Shown: in pieces, positions 1 to 8,234 of the stretch | How positions within the stretch are numbered: position 1 is the first letter of the stretch | Layout: each line of letters begins with the position of its first letter | From: an uncultured Clostridia bacterium | GTDB taxonomy: Bacteria; Bacillota; Clostridia; Oscillospirales; Ruminococcaceae | NCBI GenBank assembly: GCA_944386445.1 | Contig: CALXBD010000144.1 | Coordinates: forward strand, 1-43,712 | DNA: 43,712 nt | Direction: 5' to 3' | Program-made: the position numbers and the translations under genes | The notes under the pieces: generated by a model | The model's database searches: none | The model's input: only the letters and a program-made list of their open reading frames with translations | What the model was told of the DNA's origin: nothing

Positions 1-22
1 GGGGAAGGCTTACAACACGAAA

Positions 23-57
23 CATCCCCGCAGGATACTAGGTATCCCACAGGGATG
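23..57 (-). terminator. Nested hairpin after lepA, probable terminator
   Basis: Immediately beyond the lepA stop lies a two-tier inverted repeat. The outer arms are CATCCC (23-28) and GGGATG (52-57); the inner arms are GGATAC (33-38) and GTATCC (42-47) with a 3-nt loop, separated by 4-nt internal loops. On the lepA strand it is followed by a short T-rich stretch rather than a clean U-run, so termination is plausible but not certain. Confidence 0.5.
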
Positions 58-60
58 CTA

Positions 61-1872
61 TTAATCATCATCCAACTTGAGCACTGCCATGAAGGCCTGC
101 TGAGGGACTTCCACAGACCCCAGTTGACGCATTCGCTTTTTGCCCTCCTTCTGTTTTTCCAGGAGCTTCTTTTTCCGGGTGATATCGCCGCCGTAGCATT
201 TAGCCAGCACGTCTTTGCGGACGGCCTTCACCGTTTCCCGGGCAATGATCTTGCGGCCGATAGCCGCCTGGATCGGAACCTCAAACAGCTGGCGAGGAAT
301 ATTCTCCTTCAGCTTTTCACAGATTCTGCGTCCCCGGGCGTAAGCCCGCTCCTCAAACACAATAAAGGAAAGGGCATCCACGATTTCACCGTTCAAAAGG
401 ATGTCCAGCTTGACCAGCTTAGACTCCCGGTAACCCAACAGCGAATAGTCAAAGGACGCATACCCTTTGGTGCGGGATTTCAGGGCGTCAAAAAAGTCGT
501 AAATGATCTCATTGAGCGGTATTTCATAATGCAGCTCCACCCGGTTGGCATCCAGGTACTGCATATTTTTGAATTCGCCCCGGCGCCCAGTGCAGAGATC
601 CATGATATTCCCTACAAAATCCACCGGGGAAATGATATCCGCCCGGACAATGGGTTCTTCGGCCTTCTGAATCTGTCCCGGATCCGGATAGTTGGTGGGA
701 TTATCGATCTCCACTACGGTCCCGTCGGTTTTTGTGATGCGGTACACAACTGACGGCGCTGTCGTCACCAAATCCAGATTAAACTCCCGTTCCAGCCGCT
801 CCTGAATGATTTCCATGTGGAGCAGCCCCAAAAATCCGCACCGGAATCCAAATCCCAGCGCAATTGAGGTCTCCGGCTCAAAGGACAGGGAAGCGTCGTT
901 AAGCTGCAGTTTATCCAGTGCATCCCGCAAGTCGGGATACTTGGCCCCATCGGCCGGATAGATACCGCAAAACACCATGGGATTCACCTTCCGGTAGCCA
1001 GGCAGCGGTTCGGCGGCCGGATTTTCCGCATCAGTAACAGTATCGCCTACTCGGGTATCGCCGATATTTTTAATGGAAGCCGCGATATATCCGACCTCGC
1101 CGGCCTTCAGTTCCTCACAGGGAACCAGATTCGTCGCTCCCAGGCAGCCAATTTCCACCACATCAAACTGGGCACCGGTGGCCATCATCCGGATTTTGGA
1201 GTCCTTCCGAAGGGTACCCTCCTTGACCCGGATATAGACGATAACGCCCCGATAGCTGTCATAATAGGAATCAAAAATCAATGCCTTCAGCGGCGCGTCG
1301 GGATCCCCTTTGGGGGCGGGAATATCCGTCACGATCCGTTCCAAAACCTCATGGATATTGATTCCCTGTTTAGCGGAGATCCGGGGGGCGTCCATGGCAG
1401 GAATTCCGATGATATCCTCGATTTCATGGCAGACCCGTTCCGGGTCCGCTGCCGGAAGGTCAATTTTATTCACGACCGGGACTACTTCCAGGCCATGGTC
1501 AACCGCAAGATAGGTATTTCCAAGGGTTTGCGCTTCGATCCCCTGGGAGGCGTCTACCACTAGGACTGCCCCCTCACAGGCAGCCAGCGACCGCGATACC
1601 TCATAATTAAAGTCCACATGGCCGGGGGTATCGATGAGGTTGAACTCATAAAGCTCCCCGTTATCAGCGGTATAATTCACCTTCACTGCCCGGGCCTTAA
1701 TGGTGATCCCCCGTTCCCGCTCGATATCCATATTATCCAGCAGCTGTTCCTCCATGTCACGGGGGGCCACGGCGCTGGTCTGTTCCAGGATGCGGTCAGC
1801 CAGAGTGGATTTTCCGTGGTCGATATGGGCAATGATGCAGAAATTGCGGATATGGTCCTGATTGTACGGCAA
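61..1872 (-). CDS. lepA: Elongation factor 4 (LepA), ribosomal back-translocase GTPase
   Basis: 603 residues, the usual LepA length. LepA is a translational GTPase that acts on the ribosome and affects translocation and initiation. The G1 loop AHIDHGKST lies at about residues 15-23, followed by the ERGITIKA switch region, the DTPGH G3 motif and the NKID G4 motif. The C-terminal LepA-specific domain ends in the basic stretch around [17 protein letters not shown]. The start is TTG at 1872-1870, preceded by GGAGG about 7 nt upstream, and the protein begins at the expected place just before the G1 region. It lies 66 nt downstream of the phosphodiesterase gene on the same strand and is probably co-transcribed with it from the promoter at 2475-2503. 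The family call is firm. Confidence 0.97.
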   Translation of the reverse strand: MPYNQDHIRNFCIIAHIDHGKSTLADRILEQTSAVAPRDMEEQLLDNMDIERERGITIKARAVKVNYTADNGELYEFNLIDTPGHVDFNYEVSRSLAACEGAVLVVDASQGIEAQTLGNTYLAVDHGLEVVPVVNKIDLPAADPERVCHEIEDIIGIPAMDAPRISAKQGINIHEVLERIVTDIPAPKGDPDAPLKALIFDSYYDSYRGVIVYIRVKEGTLRKDSKIRMMATGAQFDVVEIGCLGATNLVPCEELKAGEVGYIAASIKNIGDTRVGDTVTDAENPAAEPLPGYRKVNPMVFCGIYPADGAKYPDLRDALDKLQLNDASLSFEPETSIALGFGFRCGFLGLLHMEIIQERLEREFNLDLVTTAPSVVYRITKTDGTVVEIDNPTNYPDPGQIQKAEEPIVRADIISPVDFVGNIMDLCTGRRGEFKNMQYLDANRVELHYEIPLNEIIYDFFDALKSRTKGYASFDYSLLGYRESKLVKLDILLNGEIVDALSFIVFEERAYARGRRICEKLKENIPRQLFEVPIQAAIGRKIIARETVKAVRKDVLAKCYGGDITRKKKLLEKQKEGKKRMRQLGSVEVPQQAFMAVLKLDDD

Positions 1873-1938
1873 ATGTGTATCCTCCGTTTCTATTGATCGG
1901 CTTTCAGCGATTTTTTCTCCTTTATTTTCTAACCCCTT

Positions 1939-2415
1939 TTAAATTTCCACAATAAACGTAACGATTCCGGCGCTGGTGATATCGATGATTCCATAACTGG
2001 CACGCCCGTTTCGAGGCATGGAGGGGCTGCCCGGATTCATCACATAGATTCCTTCCTCGTAGTGGGTGTCGCTTTTGTGGGTATGGCCATATAATGCAAT
2101 ACGGCAGCCGTTTTCCCGGGCAAGCCGAACCAGCAGTGAGGTTGAGCTTTTGACGCCCAAATCATGGCCATGGGCCATAAAGATACGCGTATTTCCGGCC
2201 ATAGCCACGCGGCTTTCGGGAGACTCGCCAGAAAAGTCGCAGTTTCCGCGAACAGTCAGCAGGGGTAAATCCGGATCCATTTCCCGGATCCTGGACACCT
2301 CATCTTCTCCGTCGCCCAGATGCAGAAACAATCCGGCTTCCTGGCGATGTTTTTCCACGATCCGGTAAAGTGTCCGAAAATCCCGATGGGTGTCTGCAAT
2401 TACAATCACGCGCAT
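1939..2415 (-). CDS. Metallophosphoesterase of the YfcE/MJ0936 family
   Basis: 158 residues, typical for the small single-domain YfcE-type phosphodiesterases that hydrolyse phosphodiester model substrates with Mn or other divalent metals. The metal-binding motifs appear in order: ADTH (D-x-H) near residue 8, GDGE, GNCD and GHTH. The ATG at 2415 follows AAGGAGG at a 7-nt distance. A near-consensus promoter (2475-2503) lies just upstream, and lepA follows after 66 nt, so this is probably the first gene of a two-gene transcript. The physiological substrate cannot be read from the sequence. Confidence 0.9.
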   Translation of the reverse strand: MRVIVIADTHRDFRTLYRIVEKHRQEAGLFLHLGDGEDEVSRIREMDPDLPLLTVRGNCDFSGESPESRVAMAGNTRIFMAHGHDLGVKSSTSLLVRLARENGCRIALYGHTHKSDTHYEEGIYVMNPGSPSMPRNGRASYGIIDITSAGIVTFIVEI

Positions 2416-2474
2416 GGCGGTATCCTCCTTAAAAATGGGATAGAGCCGGGCATAAAGCGGTCTTCCGTAACATA

Positions 2475-2503
2475 AGTATAGGATATCCCGGATTTCCCGT
2501 CAA
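2475..2503 (-). promoter_or_regulatory. Sigma-A promoter for phosphodiesterase-lepA
   Basis: On the minus strand TTGACG (2503-2498) and TATACT (2480-2475) are separated by exactly 17 nt. It ends 60 nt upstream of the phosphodiesterase start codon. Confidence 0.75.
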
Positions 2504-2558
2504 TGGCTTTTTGAAATTTTCCGGCGGGACCGGGTCCGGAGAAAGGCAGGCGGTCCCT

Positions 2559-2819
2559 ATGAATCTGGACAGCAATAACCCCAATGTAGCAAAACTTCTT
2601 ACCATGGTAGGAAAACGGCTGGGTACAGACCCAAATGTTCTGCGGCAGCAGCTGGAAAACGGAAAATTTGATGCCGTATTACAAAAAATGGATCCGGGCA
2701 GTGCTTCGAAGCTACAGCAGCTGGTCAATAATCCCACATTGGCCCAACAGCTTATCAGCACACCTCAGGCAAAAAAAGTCCTGCAGGATGTACTGAACCA
2801 GGCAAATCAGCAAAAATAA
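2559..2819 (+). CDS. Uncharacterised small helical protein (86 aa)
   Basis: I do not recognise a named family. The product is short, mostly alpha-helical by composition, and has no cysteines, signal peptide or membrane segment. It is rich in Gln, Asn and Leu, with repeating Leu-Gln-Gln and Gln-Leu patterns suggesting a helical bundle. I chose the ATG at 2559 over the longer in-frame TTG at 2511 because the TTG has no ribosome binding site, whereas the ATG has a modest AGG 8 nt upstream. It is the first of three tightly packed plus-strand genes (gaps of 16 and 20 nt) that probably form one operon. Codon use resembles its neighbours. Confidence 0.7.
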   Translation: MNLDSNNPNVAKLLTMVGKRLGTDPNVLRQQLENGKFDAVLQKMDPGSASKLQQLVNNPTLAQQLISTPQAKKVLQDVLNQANQQK

Positions 2820-2835
2820 GGAAGGGGGCGGATTT

Positions 2836-3201
2836 ATGGACGACTTGACCTCCCGTGTGCAGGAGATCCTCGGCAGCGAGGAGGGCATGAAGCAGCTTCA
2901 GGAAATGGCCAAAGCATTGGGCCTTTCCACGGAAGGGGACACCTCTCCCCCTGTTCAGACATCCGCCCCTCCGCCTGACGGTGGCCCGACGCTGAACCCG
3001 GCCGACCTGATTAAGATCCAGCAATTATTCAGTCAAATGGAAACCAATACCCCTGCCACACAGCTGCTTCAAGCGCTGCGGCCTCTTTTAAAAGAAGAGC
3101 GCCGTCATAAGGTAGACGAAGCCTTACGGATGATGCGGTTGTTCAATCTGTGGCCGGTTCTCCAGCAAAGCGGCCTGCTGCAGGGCCTGCTGGGGGGATA
3201 A
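2836..3201 (+). CDS. Uncharacterised small protein (121 aa) with Pro-rich linker
   Basis: The family is not recognised. An N-terminal helical stretch (about residues 1-35, Leu/Gln/Met rich) is followed by a Thr/Ser/Pro-rich linker (about 36-52) and a second helical region (about 55-115) with a basic patch near KEERRHK. No signal peptide, membrane segment or metal motif is visible. The ATG at 2836 has a strong purine-rich site (AAGGAAGGGGG) upstream, and the gene sits 16 nt after the preceding one. It is probably co-expressed and functionally linked with both flanking small genes. Confidence 0.75.
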   Translation: MDDLTSRVQEILGSEEGMKQLQEMAKALGLSTEGDTSPPVQTSAPPPDGGPTLNPADLIKIQQLFSQMETNTPATQLLQALRPLLKEERRHKVDEALRMMRLFNLWPVLQQSGLLQGLLGG

Positions 3202-3221
3202 TCTTTGAAAGGGGGATTTTC

Positions 3222-3593
3222 ATGCCTTCCAGCAGCCGCAACAGCGGCTATTCCGCTTCGGAGCTTTCCTCCATGCAGCGTGACGCCATGGAGCGTGTTC
3301 GGGAAATGCAGCGGCGTGCCCGCCAGCGCATTGAAGAAACCAACCGTATGGTCACGGAATCTCCCACAGTCCCGGCGCCTCACCGCAGTATGCAGCAGCC
3401 CGCTAATAACAACACTACCACCCATAAGCCTGCTGCCACATCCCGGCCTGCGCAGCCCGCCCCACTGCAGGGGATTTTGGACAGGCTGAACTTGGATGGA
3501 GACACCGTTCTCATCCTGATTTTGCTGTTATTGCTGATGAACGACGGCAGCGATCAATCGCTGATTCTCGCTCTGGTATGGCTGCTGATTTAG
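3222..3593 (+). CDS. Uncharacterised small protein with hydrophobic C-terminal tail (123 aa)
   Basis: The protein has a basic helical N-terminal half (about residues 10-45, rich in Arg, Met and Glu), a Pro/Thr/Asn-rich linker (about 45-90) and a very hydrophobic C-terminus. The tail consists of two Leu/Ile-rich segments separated by NDGSDQS, able to form a hairpin or tail anchor in the membrane. I chose the ATG at 3222, which has AAAGGGGG 6-7 nt upstream, over the longer frame opening at 3150 inside the preceding gene. Its stop (3591-3593) overlaps the stop of the convergent patatin gene by 3 nt. It closes the three-gene small-protein group. Function is unknown; the tail suggests the group acts at a membrane. 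Confidence 0.72.
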   Translation: MPSSSRNSGYSASELSSMQRDAMERVREMQRRARQRIEETNRMVTESPTVPAPHRSMQQPANNNTTTHKPAATSRPAQPAPLQGILDRLNLDGDTVLILILLLLLMNDGSDQSLILALVWLLI

Positions 3594-4435
3594 TTTTCCC
3601 CGATCCAGCTGCAGCTACCCAGCACTTTTTGAGCGTCCGCCATACCTTCCTCGTAGAGGGCTTTTAGTTTACTTAGATCCTTTTCAAACCGGCTCAATTC
3701 CACCGGTTTCCCAGGGGCGATCACAATCGCCTTCCCCTCTTTTTCCAGCTGGAAAACAAACTGCCGGGTCTCATTATAAACCTCGTGGCGATGATCCAAC
3801 GTTTCTACCATTTTGGGGTACTGCCGATAGAGATTCTTATAAATCGCCCGGAATTTTTCCGCATGCTTCACATAATCCCGGTGCTGGGTCAGCACTACGA
3901 TCACCCGGTCACAGCCGTCTGCCGACGCTCTGCGCACGGGAATCGGGTCTGAAGTGCCCCCATCCAGATACAGATTTCCGCGATAACGGACGATGGGTGA
4001 AAACACCGGTATTGCAGAAGAGGCACGGATGACCGTTGTATCATGGTCCAGACATTCCTTTGGGAAATACTCCGGCTTCCCGGTCCACACATTGGTAACG
4101 CCGGTATAAAATTCGCAGGGATTAGCCAGGAACGTATCGTAGTCAAAGGGGTCCAGCTTGTGGGGAATGGTGTCAAAAATAAAGTCCATCCCAAACATGG
4201 AGCCTGTTTTCAGAAGATTTCCGATCCCTACATATTTTCCGTCGTCCAGGTAGGCCGTATTGACCCGATAGCTGCGCCCCCGCTGCTTGGACAGGAACGA
4301 GGTAGCATGGCAAGCGCCTGCCGAAACGCCGATGCAGTAATCGGGCGTATAGTGATGATCCAGCATCCAATCCAGCACGCCGGTTGTATAGATTCCACGC
4401 ATTCCGCCGCCTTCCAGCACAAGTCCGGTTTTCAT
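3590..4435 (-). CDS. Patatin-like phospholipase family protein
   Basis: 281 residues, close to bacterial RssA/YjjU-type patatins. Patatins are serine acyl hydrolases with a Ser-Asp dyad acting on lipid acyl esters. Visible motifs are the oxyanion-hole glycine run GGGMRG near residue 10, the nucleophile elbow GVSAG (about residues 38-42) and the catalytic Asp in the DGG motif (YLDGGTSDP, mid-protein). No signal peptide is seen, so it is cytoplasmic or membrane-associated. The ATG at 4435 has an AAAGGGG site about 11 nt upstream. The NUDIX gene lies only 7 nt upstream, so the two form an operon. The stop codon overlaps the stop of the convergent small gene. Confidence 0.92.
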   Translation of the reverse strand: MKTGLVLEGGGMRGIYTTGVLDWMLDHHYTPDYCIGVSAGACHATSFLSKQRGRSYRVNTAYLDDGKYVGIGNLLKTGSMFGMDFIFDTIPHKLDPFDYDTFLANPCEFYTGVTNVWTGKPEYFPKECLDHDTTVIRASSAIPVFSPIVRYRGNLYLDGGTSDPIPVRRASADGCDRVIVVLTQHRDYVKHAEKFRAIYKNLYRQYPKMVETLDHRHEVYNETRQFVFQLEKEGKAIVIAPGKPVELSRFEKDLSKLKALYEEGMADAQKVLGSCSWIGEN

Positions 4436-4442
4436 ACGATGA

Positions 4443-5036
4443 TTAACCCCTTTCTGCCTGATCCCGCAATGCGGGAAGTACGATTTTTACAAATTCATCC
4501 GGATGCACGCACCATTCCTCCTGTCGAACAGGAAATTCCCTGCCTGCGGCGTCATGGGCTGTTATGATATCCGCGCCTTCCATTTCCTTGCGGACAAGCT
4601 CTTCCAGAGAAACCCATATCATCCGGGAGACCTCTTCCCCCGGCATAAATGCCGGTTCGGGATTTTCGTACAAATAGACATATCCGACTTCCCGATCGAA
4701 AAAGCCCTGCAAGCGGATTTCCTCCTTGGTATATCCCAAGTAACGAAGCTGTTCCGAGGGGACTTTCAAACCGATTTCCTCACGCATTTCCCGGCAAGCC
4801 GCGTCATCACGGCTTTCTCCGGCATCAATGTGGCCGCCTACGGCGATATCATAATAATCCGGAAAATCCTTTTTGGTGTGGGCGCGCTGCTGGAACCAGA
4901 TCCGGATGCCGCCCTTCTGCCGAGAGACCACCCAGCAATGGACAACCCCGTGCAGCAGCCCTTGTTGGTGCGCTTCTTCCCGGGATACGGCACCCAAAGG
5001 CTTCAAATTTTCGTCTAACCAGGTCAGCATTTCCAT
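4443..5036 (-). CDS. NUDIX hydrolase
   Basis: 197 residues. NUDIX enzymes hydrolyse nucleoside diphosphates linked to another moiety, using the Nudix box to bind Mg. The full consensus G-x5-E-x7-RE-U-x-EE-x-GU is present at about residues 68-90, with GHIDAGE followed by REMREEIGL. The N-terminal part resembles the isopentenyl-diphosphate isomerase-like NUDIX branch (YfcD type), but the substrate cannot be assigned. The ATG at 5036 is preceded by AAAGGCGG; a second ATG two codons in is possible. It is first in the NUDIX-patatin pair, transcribed from the promoter at 5071-5099. Confidence 0.92.
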   Translation of the reverse strand: MEMLTWLDENLKPLGAVSREEAHQQGLLHGVVHCWVVSRQKGGIRIWFQQRAHTKKDFPDYYDIAVGGHIDAGESRDDAACREMREEIGLKVPSEQLRYLGYTKEEIRLQGFFDREVGYVYLYENPEPAFMPGEEVSRMIWVSLEELVRKEMEGADIITAHDAAGREFPVRQEEWCVHPDEFVKIVLPALRDQAERG

Positions 5037-5070
5037 TTTACAGCCGCCTTTCCGATAGGATCACTCTTTT

Positions 5071-5099
5071 ATCATACACCCAATTTTTTAAAATGGCAA
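5071..5099 (-). promoter_or_regulatory. Sigma-A promoter for NUDIX-patatin operon
   Basis: On the minus strand TTGCCA (5099-5094) and TATGAT (5076-5071) are 17 nt apart, with the NUDIX start codon 35 nt downstream. Confidence 0.6.
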
Positions 5100-5121
5100 T
5101 TATCCAAATGTAAACCGTGCA

Positions 5122-5155
5122 TAAAAAAATCTCCCCACTTTGAAAGCGGGGAGAT
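5122..5155 (-). terminator. Rho-independent terminator after rplL
   Basis: ATCTCCCC (5129-5136) pairs with GGGGAGAT (5148-5155), with a further CTTT/AAAG inner pairing. On the minus strand the stem runs straight into a U-run (complement of A5123-5128). It lies 16 nt beyond the rplL stop and cleanly ends the ribosomal cluster. Confidence 0.92.
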
Positions 5156-5170
5156 CAAAACCTTCAAAAC

Positions 5171-5548
5171 TTACTTGAGCTCGACCTTTGCGCCGGCATC
5201 TTCCAGTTTCTTCTTCATTTCCTCAGCATCAGCCTTGGAAACGCCGGTCTTGACGGCTTTAGGAGCATTATCAACGATCTCTTTGGACTCTTTCAGGCCC
5301 AGACCGGTGATCTCTTTAACAGCCTTGATAACAGCGGTCTTAGCGTCGCCGACTTCAGCCAGAACAACGTCAAACTCAGTTTTCTCCTCTTCAGCAGGAG
5401 CAGCAGCGCCGCCGGCAGCAACGGTAACGGTAGCAGCAGCAGCGGAAACGCCGAATTCTTCTTCCAGAGCTTTTACCAGCTCGGAAAGCTCCAACACGGT
5501 CAGAGCTTTTACTTCTTCAATCATAGCCAAAACTTTCTCAGAAGCCAT
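5171..5548 (-). CDS. rplL: 50S ribosomal protein L7/L12
   Basis: 125 residues. L7/L12 forms the ribosomal stalk on L10 and recruits translational GTPases. The N-terminal dimerisation helices (around [17 protein letters not shown]), an Ala-rich hinge (about residues 35-55) and the C-terminal domain ([18 protein letters not shown]) are all present. The start is the ATG at 5548, which has GGAGG about 8 nt upstream and gives the usual MA-rich N-terminus; five upstream in-frame codons were excluded. It is the last gene of the rplJ-rplL transcript, 78 nt after rplJ. A strong terminator follows instead of rpoB. Confidence 0.98.
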   Translation of the reverse strand: MASEKVLAMIEEVKALTVLELSELVKALEEEFGVSAAAATVTVAAGGAAAPAEEEKTEFDVVLAEVGDAKTAVIKAVKEITGLGLKESKEIVDNAPKAVKTGVSKADAEEMKKKLEDAGAKVELK

Positions 5549-5626
5549 GGTAAGTACCTCCATATCAAAAATTTAGTTTCAAAAATTGCAGGACACGTCC
5601 TGCGCTGTACGGGAATTTGCGGAAAA

Positions 5627-6130
5627 TCAGCAAGCTTCCTTCTGTTCGCGGATCTGATCCAACACAACGGCGAAGTTGCGGATAACGCCATTGAAGCCAC
5701 CCAGAACACGGGCAATAAGGACCTCTTTGGAAGGAATGTCAGCCAGTTCATTCACGCCAGCAACATCCAGCAGTTTGCCTTCAACGAAGCCGGCTTTCAC
5801 ATTAAAGCCTTCCTTAACGTCTTTGGCATACTTAGCGATGATACGGGCAGGAGCCACTGCATCTTCAGAAGAAATCGCGAAAGCAGTTGTACCTTCCAAA
5901 TGTTTTGCGAGATCAGCAAAGGGAGTTCCCTCGATGGCAAACCGGATCACAGAGTTTTTGTAAACGCTGTAATCGACGCCGGCCTCACGGAGCTCTTTAC
6001 GGAGCTTTGTATCATTTGCTACATCGATACCTTTGTAATCGACCATAACACCGGAGACTGCCTTTTCCAGTTTTTCCTTCAGTTCAGCAACCAACTTCTG
6101 CTTTTCGAGCAACACTTTTTCGCTTGGCAA
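5627..6130 (-). CDS. rplJ: 50S ribosomal protein L10
   Basis: 167 residues. L10 anchors the L7/L12 dimers to the 50S subunit. The N-terminal globular domain contains the conserved VMVDYKGI and the KNSVIRFA segment; a C-terminal helix binds L12. Translation begins at TTG (6130-6128), with GGAGG about 9 nt upstream. The upstream 170 nt hold a sigma-A promoter, an L10-leader-like RNA and an intrinsic terminator, which indicates autogenous control of rplJL separately from rplKA. Confidence 0.97.
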   Translation of the reverse strand: MPSEKVLLEKQKLVAELKEKLEKAVSGVMVDYKGIDVANDTKLRKELREAGVDYSVYKNSVIRFAIEGTPFADLAKHLEGTTAFAISSEDAVAPARIIAKYAKDVKEGFNVKAGFVEGKLLDVAGVNELADIPSKEVLIARVLGGFNGVIRNFAVVLDQIREQKEAC

Positions 6131-6158
6131 AATTTTTCACCTCCAGCATGGAATTCAT

Positions 6159-6296
6159 AAAAAAGCCCTTCCCGCGACAGCAGGAAGGGCAAACGACTCA
6201 TCTCAAACGAGAGAACGACTCAATTTGTAACTTCCTCGGCGGGCGGAATAAATTCCGTTAGGCGGATAAACGCACCAGCTGTCTCAGGATTTCAGC
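6159..6296 (-). promoter_or_regulatory. Ribosomal protein L10 leader with attenuator
   Basis: The minus-strand transcript between the promoter at 6303-6331 and rplJ carries the hallmark L10-leader core, including CAGCTGGTG (around 6275) and the CCGCCTAAC and GCCGAGGAAG segments (about 6228-6267). It is followed by a perfect GCCCTTCC/GGAAGGGC stem (6165-6172 with 6183-6190) and six U (6164-6159), an intrinsic terminator. L10, or its complex with L12, binding such leaders represses rplJL; a covariance-model match to Rfam L10_leader would confirm it. Confidence 0.85.
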
Positions 6297-6302
6297 TTTT
6301 CA

Positions 6303-6331
6303 ATTATAGCATATTCAAAAGAGCCTGTCAA
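6303..6331 (-). promoter_or_regulatory. Consensus sigma-A promoter for rplJL
   Basis: Perfect TTGACA (6331-6326) and TATAAT (6308-6303) hexamers with a 17-nt spacer on the minus strand, placed between rplA and the L10 leader. Confidence 0.93.
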
Positions 6332-6348
6332 GCCCTCTGAAAACGATC

Positions 6349-7041
6349 TTAGGCACCATACCGGGTAGGATTGATGCGGACACCAGGGCCCATAGTTGTA
6401 GCGACAACACAGGATTTCACATACTGGCCCTTAGAAGTAGCGGGTTTTGCTTTTACGATCGCACTCATCAATGCATCGAAGTTTTCCAGCAGCTTTTCAG
6501 CGCCGAAAGAAGCCTTACCGATGGGGCAGTGAATAATGTTGGTTTTATCCAAACGGTACTCAATCTTACCAGCTTTTGCTTCGGTAACAGCCTTAGCAAC
6601 ATCGGGGGTAACGGTACCGGCTTTAGGAGAAGGCATCAAGCCGCGGGGACCAAGGATCTTACCGAGACGGCCAACAACACCCATCATATCGGGGGTTGCG
6701 ATTACCACGTCAAAATCCATCCAGCCTTCGGACTGGATCTTCTGAACATATTCTTCGCCGACATAGTCAGCGCCGGCAGCCTGGGCAGCTTCCACATTGT
6801 TGCCTTTGCAGATAACCAACACCCGAACTGTTTTACCGGTTCCGTTAGGCAGAACGACTGCGCCGCGGACCTGCTGGTCTGCGTGACGGGAGTCAACGCC
6901 CAACCGGATATGGACTTCTACAGTCTCATCGAATTTTGCTTTTGCTGTTTTAACAGCGGTTTCCAAAGCCTCAGCCGCTTCGAACAGGTTGCTGCGGTCA
7001 TAAGCTTTGAGGCTATCCGTATATTTTTTTCCGTGTTTCAT
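6349..7041 (-). CDS. rplA: 50S ribosomal protein L1
   Basis: 230 residues, standard for L1, which forms the L1 stalk near the E site. Family landmarks include GTGKTVRV, the [15 protein letters not shown] signature near residues 125-140, and the C-terminal SSKGQY-like segment (here TSKGQYVKS). The ATG at 7041 has GGGAGG about 10 nt upstream. It follows rplK by 59 nt, and the rplJ promoter sits immediately downstream. Confidence 0.98.
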   Translation of the reverse strand: MKHGKKYTDSLKAYDRSNLFEAAEALETAVKTAKAKFDETVEVHIRLGVDSRHADQQVRGAVVLPNGTGKTVRVLVICKGNNVEAAQAAGADYVGEEYVQKIQSEGWMDFDVVIATPDMMGVVGRLGKILGPRGLMPSPKAGTVTPDVAKAVTEAKAGKIEYRLDKTNIIHCPIGKASFGAEKLLENFDALMSAIVKAKPATSKGQYVKSCVVATTMGPGVRINPTRYGA

Positions 7042-7100
7042 AACAAATATCCTCCCTTAAAGTGGTTGATAGCGGAATGTTCCTCCCACAGATCGGGGGG

Positions 7101-7526
7101 TTACTCCACGACCTCGATGCCCATAGAACGTGCGGTACCAGCGATCATACGCATTGCGGATTCCACATTTGCCGCGTTCAGGTCAGGCATTTTGGTTTCG
7201 GCGATTTTCTGGACCTGCTCTTTGGTGATCTTGCCGACTTTTTTCTTGTTGGGCTCACCGGAAGCGGTTTCCAGACCAGCTGCTTTCTTAATCAGAACAG
7301 CTGCGGGAGGGGTCTTGGTGATGAATGAAAAGGTGCGGTCTGCATAAACGGTAATCACTACCGGGATAACCATACCGATTTCATTTTTTGTGCGTTCATT
7401 AAATTCTTTTGTGAACGCCATGATATTCACACCGTGCTGACCGAGGGCGGGGCCTACGGGCGGCGCGGGAGTTGCCTTGCCGGCGGGGATCTGAAGCTTA
7501 ATGTAGCCTGTAACTTTCTGAGCCAT
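7101..7526 (-). CDS. rplK: 50S ribosomal protein L11
   Basis: 141 residues. L11 binds 23S rRNA at the GTPase-associated centre. The N-terminal segment [19 protein letters not shown], the [11 protein letters not shown] signature and the C-terminal rRNA-binding domain (DLNA...[12 protein letters not shown]) are all present. The ATG at 7526 has GGAGG about 8 nt upstream and gives the expected N-terminus; 20 upstream in-frame codons were excluded. The 131-nt gap to nusG contains three hairpins. Confidence 0.98.
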   Translation of the reverse strand: MAQKVTGYIKLQIPAGKATPAPPVGPALGQHGVNIMAFTKEFNERTKNEIGMVIPVVITVYADRTFSFITKTPPAAVLIKKAAGLETASGEPNKKKVGKITKEQVQKIAETKMPDLNAANVESAMRMIAGTARSMGIEVVE

Positions 7527-7559
7527 GATAAGCACCTCCAAAATAACGTGGTAATTGGC

Positions 7560-7633
7560 GGGACAAATTGATTGTCCCTCCCACATTCAAATTGGAACGG
7601 TCTATTCCAATCTGAAAGCCGTCCAAACGGACG
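7560..7633 (-). other. Three consecutive hairpins in the nusG-rplK gap
   Basis: GGGACAA/TTGTCCC (7560-7566, 7572-7578), ATTGGAA/TTCCAAT (7591-7597, 7605-7611) and CGTCC/GGACG (7620-7624, 7629-7633). None is followed by a U-run on the minus strand, so they are not intrinsic terminators. They could be an rplK mRNA leader structure, a protein-binding target or RNA processing sites. Confidence 0.6.
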
Positions 7634-7657
7634 ATTCAATGTCTTTTGCCAATGGGA

Positions 7658-8182
7658 TTATTCCCGAACCAGTTCCACCTGGCCCAACTGCAGTTCTGCC
7701 AGCGTATCTCGTCCGAACATGGACACAGTAACCTTCACCATATCCTTATCGGCATCCACTTCTTCCACCCGGCCGATAAAGCCTTCCAGGGGGCCGTGGA
7801 TAATCCGAACGCTGTTGCCCACCGCGTAATCCACCTGTACAGTCCGCACCTCTACGCCCAGATCCTCAATTTCCTTTTCAGTCAATGGGATCGGCTTGCT
7901 GGCGGGGCCGACGAAGCCGGTTACACCGCGGATATTTCGAACCACATACCAGGAATCATCCGTCAAGATCATTTTGACCAAGACGTATCCGGGAAAGATT
8001 TTGCGTTCCACTTCCCGCTTCTTGTCATTTTTATATTCCACGACGGTTTCCGTTGGGATTTTGACCTCAAAAATCAAGTCGCCGAACCCCTGGTTCTCAA
8101 CGACCTTTTCTATATTTTGTGCAACCTTGTTTTCATATCCCGAATACGTGTGGACAACGTACCATTTTGGCGTTTCTGCCAT
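7658..8182 (-). CDS. nusG: Transcription termination/antitermination factor NusG
   Basis: 174 residues. NusG binds RNA polymerase and modulates pausing and termination. The N-terminal NGN domain (WYVVHTYSGYE, then FPGYVLVKM and TGFVG) is followed by a C-terminal KOW domain (VRIIHGPLEGFIGRV). I chose the ATG at 8182, with GGAGG about 8 nt upstream, over the TTG six codons earlier, which lies inside the ribosome binding site region. It is third in the rpmG-secE-nusG transcript, 52 nt after secE. Confidence 0.97.
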   Translation of the reverse strand: MAETPKWYVVHTYSGYENKVAQNIEKVVENQGFGDLIFEVKIPTETVVEYKNDKKREVERKIFPGYVLVKMILTDDSWYVVRNIRGVTGFVGPASKPIPLTEKEIEDLGVEVRTVQVDYAVGNSVRIIHGPLEGFIGRVEEVDADKDMVKVTVSMFGRDTLAELQLGQVELVRE

Positions 8183-8234
8183 ACTTGAAACCTCCGACAA
8201 TCAGCAATTTGGAAACGGATAAAACAGGACGCAT

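Noticed and set aside
2511-2558. TTG start extending the first small gene upstream
   Set aside because: No ribosome binding site precedes it, and the added residues look like non-coding sequence.
7560-7633. Hairpins in the nusG-rplK gap as intrinsic terminators
   Set aside because: None is followed by a U-run on the transcribed strand.
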